Shown here: piece by piece, positions 36,615 through 46,733 of the stretch
How the letters are laid out: each line of letters begins with the position of its first letter
How positions within the stretch are numbered: the first letter of the stretch is position 1
NCBI RefSeq assembly: GCF_041146795.1
Contig: NC_135179.1
Location: 10,022,547-10,086,546, forward strand
Length of the DNA stretch: 64,000 nt
Direction of reading: 5' to 3'
Source of the DNA: Maylandia zebra
Taxonomy: Eukaryota > Chordata > Actinopteri > Cichliformes > Cichlidae
Translations under genes and position numbers: made by a program
The notes under the pieces: model-generated
The model's database searches: none
What the model was told of the DNA's origin: nothing
The model's input: the letters and a program-made list of their open reading frames with translations, nothing else

Positions 36615-38822
36615 TGATGGTTCTCTATTAATAATATCAACCTGTTTACATGCACACAAAAAGGAATAGTGAAGCAACTCTAAGCACTGTTAATTCTGGA
36701 TATAAAAGGAGTTTCAGCTGAATGTTAGAGTAATGCCGGCTTTACTCCAGCTCTCACTGAAATATGATCACTTCATTTAAAAAGAAAAAACACACACACA
36801 GTGGAAGCCAAATGCAAATGCTGAGGCTTCCCAAGCCAGTTGGTGACATGGTTGCTGCTTCCATCTATAATCACTTTACACTTCTAATAACATTTTTAAC
36901 TGTTGTAGGTAATATTAAAATAATCTCTTATCCAGCTAGTCGTCATCTGATCAGCCTCAAACCATCAAATGGGTTCCAAAATTTATTCTGCAGTGTCACA
37001 ACAACACCAAACATACAAACAAGAGAATTCACTGCTTAAGAAGAAAAAGCTGTTCTGACCGCCACACAGTATAGGTGGAGGTCAAAATCTTGCAGCCAGA
37101 CTGGGATTACAGAATATACATAAGCATGGTGGCAGTAGCATAGTATATGGGCATGATGCTTGGAAGCTCATTGTCAAGTACATTAAACATGAAAGTCAAT
37201 TTACATGTGATTTGAGGATTTTTTTAAGGCTCTGATACCATTTTATATGACTGACCTGTTAATCATATAGTCACTGACATCTGAGTTAATGTTTGCTTTT
37301 GACTTTATGTCTTAATGTGTTTGTGTAGGATCTGACTGAAGTGCATTCCTCTTAAACTAGTGTCTTTTATTAGCTGTCTGCTGAAACTGCAGAAGTTTAG
37401 GTCTAAAAGACTGGGCGAGGGATGCATAGACTGAAGTTTTGTTTGGTTTGTTAACATAAAGTGCACATGAGTCTGAACAGGAAAAAGTAGAGACTTAAAG
37501 GATCAAACGCGCAGATAGATAAAGAGGTCTGAAATGAAACAAGAGAACAAACGTGAGAATAACCAGCGAGAAACAGGGAAGTTGGGAGTGGCAGGAGTTA
37601 AATTGATCAATTGTTACATCATATGTTTCCACTTGGCAACATTTCAGCACTTTGGAGTACAGCACGTTTGTTCCTCTTCCTCTATTTCTTTTTTCCTTCT
37701 AAAACAAAGTAATAGTTGCTGATGGTTCTCTATTAATAATATCAACCTGTTTACATGCACACAAAAAGGAATAGTGAAGCAACTCTAAGCACTGTTAATT
37801 CTGGATATAAAAGGAGTTTCAGCTGAATGTTAGAGTAATGCCGGCTTTACTCCAGCTCTCACTGAAATATGATCACTTCATTTAAAAAGAAAAAACACAC
37901 ACAGTGGAAGCCAAATGCAAATGCTGAGGCTTCCCAAGCCAGTTGGTGACATGGTTGCTGCTTCCATCTATAATCACTTTACACTTCTAATAACATTTTT
38001 AACTGTTGTAGGTAATATTAAAATAAACTCTTATCCAGCTAGTCGTCATCTGATCAGCCTCAAACCATCAAATGGGTTCCAAAATTTATTCTGCAGTGTC
38101 ACAACAACACCAAACATACAAACAAGAGAATTCACTGCTTAAGAAGAAAAAGCTGTTCTGACCGCCACACAGTATAGGTGGAGGTCAAAATCTTGCAGCC
38201 AGACTGGGATTACAGAATATACATAAGCATGGTGGCAGTAGCATAGTATATGGGCATGATGCTTGGAAGCTCATTGTCAAGTACATTAAACATGAAAGTC
38301 AATTTACATGTGATTTGAGGATTTTTTTAAGGCTCTGATACCATTTTATATGACTGACCTGTTAATCATATAGTCACTGACATCTGAGTTAATGTTTGCT
38401 TTTGACTTTATGTCTTAATGTGTTTGTGTAGGATCTGACTGAAGTGCATTCCTCTTAAACTAGTGTCTTTTATTAGCTGTCTGCTGAAACTGCAGAAGTT
38501 TAGGTCTAAAAGACTGGGCGAGGGATGCATAGACTGAAGTTTTGTTTGGTTTGTTAACATAAAGTGCACATGAGTCTGAACAGGAAAAAGTAGAGACTTA
38601 AAGGATCAAACGCGCAGATAGATAAAGAGGTCTGAAATGAAACAAGAGAACAAACGTGAGAATAACCAGCGAGAAACAGGGAAGTTGGGAGTGGCAGGAG
38701 TTAAATTGATCAATTGTTACATCATATGTTTCCACTTGGCAACATTTCAGCACTTTGGAGTACAGCACTTTTGTTCCTCTTCCTCTATTTCTTTTTTCCT
38801 TCTAAAACAAAGTAATAGTTGC
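36615..38822 (+). repeat. Nearly perfect 1.1-kb tandem duplication
   Basis: Unit 1 is 36615-37719 and unit 2 is 37720-38822. By eye they differ by one AC dinucleotide step near 36,790/37,896 and two base changes (AATAATCTC versus AATAAACTC; CACGTTTGT versus CACTTTTGT), over 99% identity. The junction shows short homology around TTGCTGATGG. The paired open frames in the two units are copies without recognisable protein content. The array begins 288 bp upstream of the copy B start codon, on its 5' side. Part of the unit (CATGGTGGCAGTAGCAT) faintly recalls a Tc1 transposase gene. Confidence 0.95.
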
Positions 38823-39344
38823 TGTAGGTTAAGCCTTAGAGGTTCTAGCAGGTGAATTTCATCACCTTTAACTCTTTAAAGTCACTAAACTTATATGAAT
38901 CCTTTCAACTAAATCAAGTGACAACCCCAAACTGTGAAGTTACAATATATTGAGAACAAATAGGTCTCTTTGTGCTTTCATTTCCAAGTCAAACTGTCAA
39001 GCACAGTGTGACGGTTTCCAGGATGAGGGATTAAAACCCTTTACCATATGCAAAACATCTTGTGTGAGACAAGCTCAAGATCCTTCCACCTTTTTTAATC
39101 ATTGTCTGTAGTCACCAAACCTGTTTTGTTACCACAAAATAAATAACATAAACAGCATATGAATTTAAATTATTACTGCTACACATGCATCACATGGGTG
39201 ATCCATGAATTTTACTTCCTATCATAGATACATTGATTAACGGTGAATAATCGTTTTGAGTTGTAAAATCTGAAGCCTAAATATATCTGAAGAATTTTAA
39301 AAGAATTCTGATACACTGTGTTAGTGATAATTCAGATCAGGGTT

Positions 39345-39625
39345 GCAGGTGGGCTGGAGCCTAAGCCAGCTACCATAGAGCAAGAGGCAGGGCATACCCT
39401 GAACAGATCAGTCTGCCGCAGGGGTAAGCAACAGACAACCATTCACATATACATTCTCACCTATGGACTATTTAGAATGACAAATTAAGATAACCTGACT
39501 AACAGCATGTCATTCGACTGTTGCAGGAAGTTGGCAAGAACCCACACAAGCACAGGGAGAACATGCAAATGCAAAAAGCCCCTGGCCAGATGTTGGATTC
39601 AAACCTAGGACCTTCTTGCTATGAG
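39345..39625 (+). repeat. Teleost interspersed repeat, copy 2
   Basis: GTGGGCTGGAGCCTAAGCCA, GCAACAGACAACCATTCACA, then AGGGAGAACATGCAAATGC and a TGCTATGAGGTAACAGTGCT end. It belongs to the same family as 3,815-4,030, more complete at its 3' side. Non-coding. Confidence 0.7.
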
Positions 39626-39984
39626 GTAACAGTGCTGCCTCTTCAGTGCATTCCATTACTGGTAATATGAGTTGTGAAACAAGTCTCTGCCTAAGATTAT
39701 GTGTAAAAAAAAAAAATGTGTGGAGCATTAAAAAAAATTGGCATTTTTAAAAAATATAATCAATATGTGATTTGAAGGTGAGTTCAAATCAATCCACACA
39801 TGAAGTACATGCCAAATTTCAAATTTCTGATCTTCCCAGCTGTCATTACATATTAGAGGCAAATGATAACTTAAGATTGACATTCTACTTCGCATTTTAA
39901 TATTTGGATATATTAAGCAAAGTTTGCAAAGGATGTACATTTTTGTATCTAAATCCATCCGACTTATTTATAAACTTGTAAAAA

Positions 39985-40215
39985 AGAAGCTTTTGATGAT
40001 AGCATCATATTGGTGTAGGCAATCACATGAAAAGAGCAGTAAATGATTATTAAAAAGAAGCGGTCCTTAGATGCAACCCTGAGGTACCCCTCTGTGCTGA
40101 CTAATCATACTTCACACCCTATTGCACAAATAGCAATGAAAACATATCAATTTATTCTAGGAAAGGTTTGTACAAAAAAAGATCATGATTGACCAAATCA
40201 AAAGCGTTTTTTATA
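39985..40215 (-). mobile_element. LINE reverse transcriptase fragment
   Basis: On the minus strand, a motif A-like phrase (NAFDLVNHDL, from AACGCTTTTGATTTGGTCAA) and a motif B phrase (GVPQGC, then GPLLF) lie in the expected order. The spacing is shortened and the frame is broken, so this is an old fragment of a non-LTR element. It is separate from the Rex1-type element at the window start. Confidence 0.65.
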
Positions 40216-40259
40216 TGAATAAACACTGGTCCTCATACCTATACATTTGAAGTTAGCAA

Positions 40260-40560
40260 CATGCAAGAAAAGGCCATCAGCATTAATCTCGTTAAAATGA
40301 CGTTAATGCCATAAAATCTCCGTTAGTGAGTTAGCATGGATTGCCCCAATAAGTTTGATGTGTCACATGGCCCTCTTCCTATTGAAAAAACTAAAGTTGT
40401 ATCCAAGATGGCCGACTTCTAAATGGCCACCATGGTCACCACCCATCTTGAGGAGTTTGCCCCCTCACATATACTAATGTGCCACAAACAGGACTTTAAT
40501 ATCACCAACCATTCCCATGTTATTACGGTGTATCCATATAAATGGCCCACCCTGTAGATT
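40260..40560. repeat. Unclassified interspersed repeat
   Basis: The phrases CCAAGATGGCCGACTTCTAA, ATACTAATGTGCCACAAACA and AAATGGCCCACCCTGTA are known from repeats common in fish genomes. No frame; class not determined. Confidence 0.5.
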
Positions 40561-40674
40561 AATGCTGACAGCACTAGTTTAAAATAGAAATAAATGTTTT
40601 CATAACTTGGCTCTAAAATGAACCAATACTGCTTCTCAAAACAAGGAGACCTTTCTGAGTACAGCTAGTGGTTC

Positions 40675-41268
40675 TGTCATGATCCTGGGCCATGTTGGCC
40701 CAGCATTCTTAGTTTTCGTATGTTTTGTATTTTGTTCTTTATTTATGCCTTGGTTCCTAGGTGGTTCTGTTAAGATGTTCCCTATTTGTTTTCCCCATGT
40801 GACTTTACCCCCTGTGTGCCCATCTGTGTATCGGTGAGTCCTCGTCTCCCCTCCTTGTGTTTTATTCCATGTTTCCCCAGCCCATTATGTCTGTGCCCTC
40901 CCCGTGCTCTCTCTCTCTCCTCCTGTCTGCACCTCTTGGTACTTCCTGTTTTACTTTGACAGTCTCCCGTCAGTGTTGTGTTTACTCCTGCCGTGTCTCG
41001 TTATGATTATCAGTGTCACCTGTGTCCCCCGTGTGCTCCTACTTCCCTCGTTAACCCTCTGTGTATTTATGTCCACGTCTCCCTCAGCTCAGTGTCGCGT
41101 TCTCCGTCATTCAGGGCCCTGTGTTTCTCTGTGTAATACGTTATAGTTTCCAGTTTAGTTTGTATGCTTTTTCTTTCCAGCAATAAAGCTGTGTTTTGAG
41201 TTCATGCCTGCCTCCGTGAGCTTGCGTTTGGGTCCAATTCCTGCCTGCCACACAGCCCAATCATGACA
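40675..41268 (+). mobile_element. Solo LTR of a retrotransposon (fossil)
   Basis: A 594-bp LTR fossil. It starts TGTCATGAT and ends ATCATGACA, the TG...CA form with short inverted ends. Flanking 5-bp direct repeats GGTTC lie at 40670-40674 and 41269-41273. An AATAAA lies near its 3' end. No internal region is present, so it is a solo LTR left by recombination between two LTRs. The 5-bp duplication fits a Gypsy-type element. The perfect ends and duplication suggest a fairly young insertion. Confidence 0.82.
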
Positions 41269-41273
41269 GGTTC

Positions 41274-42879
41274 AGGGTCTTGCTGAGCACAGATGATCTT
41301 GTATTATTTAATAGATCTTTGTTTTAATTGGAAACTGACAGCCTACAAATTTTCACAAAAACAGTAATGTGCCTAATATGCTTTGGAACTTTGTAAGATG
41401 AATTTCTGAGTTAAAGATTAGAAATTACTGGGAAAAAAACATGGGTACAATTTCTAATTTCATGTAATCTTAACAGCATACATTTCTCTCACCTCAATAA
41501 CACATTTTACTTGAGTATACTTTGATTTACTACTTTCAAAACTAGTTGTATAACAATGAATTAGAAAAAAAAAACTTTGAAATTAATGTCTGTTTTCCTG
41601 TTTAGTATATTCTGTGATTCCTGTTTAACATGCAATTTCAATATTGGACTGTGAGTCACTCTGAAAGAGTAGCTTTCAAACCTTCCACATGCACGTTCCC
41701 TCTTTCAGTGACAAATACTTGTTTTGTTCTGCTGATGCTGACACACCCTCTGTCAACCCATTTGTCTGTTAAAGCTAATACGTATAAGGACATGTTCCTG
41801 TTTAACGACAAAACATGCGTCAGGTACACTATTCAAGTGAAACTGAAGCAAGGATTTTGTTTGCCATGGTAATGTGATCACCATGGCAAACATTTCTTCA
41901 TTTATAGAAAATATATTTTATTTAGTTTTATTTGCACAAATAATCCTGCTGAGGGTTAAATAATAACAATAATATTAAATAATATATTAAGTATATGACT
42001 AGTATTAAAGTATACGTATTAGTATTATTCACAGAAATGCACCATTATTTAAAGTTTTCTAAATAAATCACTCAAGCCTGAAAGACACTTCACTCAAGGA
42101 TAAACTAGTGTTGTGTTTACACATAACAATAAACCAAATTTTCAAATTGTCACTTTGCTACTAGCTGCCCATCATAAAAACATATCATTGGTTCCCATTT
42201 CTTTCTTGAATTAGAAAAAACTAGAATATAAATATGCTGTTTGACAAGCATAAAATTGTATTTTGACACCAAGGTGATTCCCAAAACACTATTAGCTCAT
42301 AAACCTAGCCTCTCATGGCACAGTGTGTCACATGTCCTCAAAAAAACTGAGGAAACTGAGCAAGTGGAGGACAAAAGAAGAAGTGGCAACATGAGAAGCT
42401 TGAGAAAAACCAAGGACAACACTACCATATTCAGAACAATAGGTAGGATTTTAAATCCCAACCAAGGGCATGCATCCAGTAAGGGCTCCAGTCTAGGTCC
42501 CCCCATGTTACCCAGGCCTACCTCAAAATATGATTAACAGACACATAACTGAAGCCATGCTGCCCTTTGCCCATAAGCTGAGGAACCAGGGCACACTGAT
42601 GAGAAGTGGGCTACTGGAATAAGCTAGTGGACAAGGCATGAGAATAGGGAATTGTTGAAGTGCTACTACGCATCTAACCCCAGCAAAAGGTGATACGTGA
42701 AAGAGATATGGAACCTATGGATTTTTTGACACCCAACATCTACACTAACATTGAAACGACTAGTACCTCAGTGTTCGAACATTCGGAATAAGCAAGTGCT
42801 GTCACAACTAGAGATTCTCCAGGTACAACACAAATGTTACGGGAGGGCAGAGGTATAATTATCCTCACACTCTGAGATT
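41274..42879. other. No gene seen; AT-rich sequence
   Basis: Between the solo LTR and the next repeat I see no exon, RNA gene or known repeat. The short frame at 42,241-42,537 has no recognisable domain. Confidence 0.4.
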
Positions 42880-43450
42880 GGGTACCAAGCCCTAAAGAAC
42901 AACTGGCGGTCCCTTTTAACAGCAAGAAACCTCCAGCAGAATCACGCTCAGGGAGGGGCGGCTATCTGCTGCGACTGGTTTAAGGTGAGGGGAGAGGGAT
43001 AGTAACACAGAGAATGAAAAATGTGAGTGAACGAGAAACAGTCAGTGCATCATGGCTGTAACAGCCCAAACTTATTGTAGTGTAACCAATGCAGGATTCA
43101 GGTTATCCTATATGCTTGCTCAAAAAGGACTGGTATATGAAGAGGATTTTAAATTTGATCCTGGATTTAACAGGGAGCTAATGAATAGAAGCCAACATGA
43201 AATATGCTCTCTCTTTCTAGTCCCTGTCAGTACTTTTGCTGCAGCATTTTGTATCCACTGAAGGCTTTTCAGGGAGTTTTAGGACAGTCTGATAATAATG
43301 AATTACAGTAGCTCAGCCTAAAAGTAATTAATGCATGAATTAGCTTTCAACATCACTCTGAGACAGGATATTTCTAAATTTAGAGATATTGCACAAATGC
43401 AAGAAAGCAGTCCTACATATCTGTTCAATACATGAGCAGGTCTTGGCCGA
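42880..43450 (+). repeat. Percomorph interspersed repeat, fragmented
   Basis: AAGAAACCTCCAGCAGAATC, GGGAGGGGCGGCTATCTGC, then TTTGATCCTGGATTTAACAG, GCATTTTGTATCCACTGAAG and TTCAACATCACTCTGAGACA match a long repeat that I recall as abundant in percomorph genomes. Two pieces in the same orientation, class unknown. Confidence 0.5.
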
Positions 43451-44283
43451 AACACCAGAGGGGCAAAACACCAGCTGCTGGTATATATCCAACCGTCATC
43501 GGGGTAAAAGCACATTAAAGAACTTAAAACTGCAATCCTTTTCATCTTTGTGCAAATTCATTTAGTCTTCATCTGATTAGTTTGATTTTAACTTGCACAA
43601 ATAATGCATTTTAGATGTGACTTTGTGGCAAACACAATCTTAGAATAACTGTTGATGTTGTAGCTATCATATTGCAATATAAAACCCCCTCAGTCATTAC
43701 CACCAGACAAACACACAAGACAGAATAAGCAGACATGAGACAGACACACCTTGCACTAGATCCTCTATTCTGGATCTAGTTACAGGATACACGTGCACAC
43801 ACACTCACATACACAAATACACACAAAGACAATGACAGAAAATGCATTATATTTTGTGTCCTAAGCCTGGACAACAAACCCATTGCACGTCCAGGGACTC
43901 AGGACTCCCCCAATGCTGTGAACTGTAACCTCGAGGTAACCTCGAGCTGCACCTATATATAGTAAACTTAGCCTGTTTTTTAATTTACACGTTTGCTCTA
44001 CTAAGCTTCATAGGATTTATTCTATAGCTGTCAAATGACCTATACCCTCAAACGTCATTGAATGCATTACAAACATGTTTTAATCAAAACTGGATGTTAA
44101 GATCTAATAACTAGATATGTAGTAAACACTGTGTTCCTGAAAATGTCTGAAGCATTTTAATATCTTTCAGCTCTTTTAGTTGGCTTACTCTCCGTTTGGT
44201 TAATGGTCCAAACATCTAAAACTTTTCAGCTGTGTCAAGTTCTTACAAAATGTCCACTGAATGTTACTTGAAACAAAATTAGC

Positions 44284-44363
<80 letters not shown>

Positions 44364-45294
44364 AAACAAATTAAAACTACAGTAAAGATGCAAAACACAA
44401 AGGCACACATTGTAACCCATTCACCTAGCAATTTTGTGCACAAGCTCTAATTTCAAACAAAAAGCTGTTTAAGCCATTAAAAGATAGTTAGTCTCCATTT
44501 AAATTAAGGGAAAACTCTTTGAAAACATGAGATAGACACCAAATAATTATTCCAGCACATCATAAGGTAACACAAAGTTTCCGTTTCCCAAACTGAATCT
44601 GTGATCATGATAATTCTAGATCCTCCACTATGAATCTATTTTTTTTTTTCTTTTAATAACACTGATAGGACATTAAATCTGTGTGTGCATATTCTAGCAT
44701 TTAACTACTTACTGTGTGAAATCCCCACCACTATCACCTCTTCTACTTCTTCCTCCTTAGACAATAGTCCACCTGGGGCACAAAGAGAACTGGGTGAGAA
44801 CGTCTCAGTTTTTCCATGTGATAACAATCAGGTCTACAGTTTTACAGTTTTTTCAGTCTGCAGTCCAGTATCATTTATATCTACACAATGATGGTCCGTG
44901 TTGAGTGATCTGCAGTGGAGTTAATACATTATCTTCACCTCTATAGTTAGCAAAGTGAGCTCGATATGGCACAGATAAGATTTTTCTTTCCTGTTGACCA
45001 CAATTTGAAAAAAGGAGCATCTGACAATACACCACTGCTTTCAAATAAAGTCACATTTTACTCTCTTTTTAAACAAACTCTTAGTACCATGAGATTTAAT
45101 AGTGATGCAGCCATTCAGAGCCAGCCTCTACTAATCGGTGTATTCAGTCTATTGGTGTCTCTGACACTGCTCCCCCAGCCGAGTATCCTACACTTAACAC
45201 AATTGAGTGATGGATAATCTTAATCACTGCGCTGCAGACTTGAAAAGATCCAAAAGAACCCTTTTCGTATAAAGCCTCTGTGTTGGTTTTCTAG
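43451..45294. other. No gene seen; simple sequence
   Basis: AT-rich sequence with an AC-rich patch near 43,790-43,830, a tandem GTAACCTCGAG pair near 43,925-43,945, a tetranucleotide microsatellite (listed) and a T-run near 44,640. No gene. Confidence 0.45.
44284..44366. repeat. (GAAA)n microsatellite
   Basis: About 20 uninterrupted AAAG units. The minus-strand frame of repeated Ser-Phe-Phe-Leu across it is an artefact. Confidence 0.97.
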
Positions 45295-45690
45295 TTTAGC
45301 CAGTTGTCCGTGTGGACATCCCAATACTTTTACTCCTCCGCCACATCAAAATCCTGTCCCAGCACAGCTAGAGGTCGTGTAGCCATCTTCTTCCATCTGA
45401 AGTCAATCATCATCTCTTTGGTTTTACTCCCATTCAGAAGGATATGATTTATTCCAGACCATTAGTCCCCTGTATTCCTCCTCCTGCTCATCACTTATAT
45501 ATCCAATCACTGAAGAATCATCAAAGTATTTCTGTAGGTAGCATGAATCAGAAGTACGAGGTTACAAGGTGATAAGGAATGGAGATGGCACAGACCCCCC
45601 TCTACTGCCCACATACTGCCTTATATACCTGTCCACCACCACGTTTACTGACATTGCCTGTAGTTTCTCTCTCAGTAGCAGCATTTACCA
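45295..45690 (-). mobile_element. Old Rex1-type LINE fragment
   Basis: Read on the minus strand it shows a degraded RT core around YFDDSSVIGYISDEQEEEYR, comparable with FSDDSAIVG and KEYRGL in the element at the window start. The frame is broken several times. It is an older copy of the same LINE clade. Confidence 0.65.
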
Positions 45691-45826
45691 ATGTCTAGAA
45701 TGTCTGTTATTATGAAACCATCATATAACAAGAAGAAACATTTGAGCAAACCCAGAAGCTAGATCATTTTTGGCTCACACCCCTGTCAAGCAATTTTCAT
45801 ATATGGAAAAAAGTAGTATATAGCAG

Positions 45827-46513
45827 TCAGCAAAGAGGCACAGAAAAGAAGACCAGACACCAGCGAAGGAGGATAAGAAGGACAGACGCAACAACATTGT
45901 CATCCCCTATGTAGCCGGTGTATCAGAAAAACTCAGGAGAGTTTTCTCCAAGCACGACATCCCGGTGCATTTCAGACCCAGCAACACACTCAGACAAAAA
46001 CTGGTTCACCCGAAAGACAAAACGCCAAAACACAAACTTAACAATGTGGTGTATGCTGTACAGTGCAGCGAGGAATGCCCAGACCTCTACATTGGAGAGA
46101 CCAAACAGCCACTTCACAAGCGCATGGCACAACACAGAAGAGCCACCTCCACAGGACAAGACTCAGCAGTCCATCTGCATCTTAAGGATAAAGGACACTC
46201 TTTCGAGGATGCCAATGTTCACATTTTGGACAGAGAGGACAGATGGTTTGAAAGAGGAGTGAAAGAAGCCATCTATGTCCACTGTGAGCGACCGTCTTTG
46301 AACACAGGCGGTGGTTTACCACACCAACTCTCTGCCATCTATAATCCAGTTTTGAGTTCCCTCCCCAGACGCCTTAACGCCCACTCACATCCTGGGCCAT
46401 CTGACCTCAGGAATTCGCATGATAAGGTGGGGCCAGGTTTCACAATGAGCTCACCCAAAACTCTGGCTGATTGGGACCCACACCCAGTTTCCCACCTTGG
46501 CTCAGGCGATTAG
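45827..46513 (+). CDS. Penelope-like GIY-YIG endonuclease domain
   Basis: 228 residues in one frame, from the truncation point to the stop. In the full element this domain nicks DNA for target-primed reverse transcription. Visible motifs: VIPYVAGVSEKLRRVF and LRQKLVHPKDK (linker), then NNVVYAVQCSEECPDLYIGE, which holds the VVY and YIG strands of the GIY-YIG fold with two cysteines, then R-x-AQH and the downstream HILDRE, whose Glu could be the metal ligand. There is no native start codon because the 5' end is lost; it would be translated only by chance. A plus-strand frame at 45,918-46,262 is a shadow. Confidence 0.85.
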   Translation, partial: SAKRHRKEDQTPAKEDKKDRRNNIVIPYVAGVSEKLRRVFSKHDIPVHFRPSNTLRQKLVHPKDKTPKHKLNNVVYAVQCSEECPDLYIGETKQPLHKRMAQHRRATSTGQDSAVHLHLKDKGHSFEDANVHILDREDRWFERGVKEAIYVHCERPSLNTGGGLPHQLSAIYNPVLSSLPRRLNAHSHPGPSDLRNSHDKVGPGFTMSSPKTLADWDPHPVSHLGSGD

Positions 46514-46721
46514 AGGATCATCAGGGGGTCCTTTTGTCCCTCTGTGGGGGGTCACTCCCACTAGGTTTATATCTGGGACTCTCCACCATTTGACCTTAGA
46601 ACTGAAGAAGCTTCTCGGATGAGAGGTGAAACGTCTTCAAGCAACTTAAAGAAGTCCAGACGCTTTTCTTTGCAAGCTCCTTTGACTACGATGACCTGGA
46701 TGACTGTGAACCTTCACAGAC
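45827..46721 (+). mobile_element. 5'-truncated Penelope-like element, 12-bp TSD
   Basis: An 895-bp insertion flanked by exact 12-bp duplications AGTATATAGCAG at 45815-45826 and 46722-46733. It carries the C-terminal GIY-YIG endonuclease part of a Penelope-like polyprotein, still open from the very first codon after the duplication. A 3' UTR follows with the typical phrase GGTGAAACGTCTTCAAGC. The reverse transcriptase part is missing. The clean ends and open frame point to a recent insertion. Confidence 0.92.
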
Positions 46722-46733
46722 AGTATATAGCAG

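Noticed and set aside
36600-38830. CRISPR-like or satellite array
   Set aside because: Only two long units, no short repeat-spacer pattern, and a vertebrate context.
36764-38855. Two pairs of nearly identical proteins, suggestive of a small gene family
   Set aside because: They are just the two units of the recent tandem duplication. No domain, start context or splice support.
40904-41146. 80-aa hydrophobic frame resembling a membrane protein
   Set aside because: It lies inside the solo LTR and follows from its pyrimidine-rich composition.
44235-44420. Phe/Leu/Ser-rich frame resembling membrane helices
   Set aside because: Product of the (GAAA)n microsatellite.
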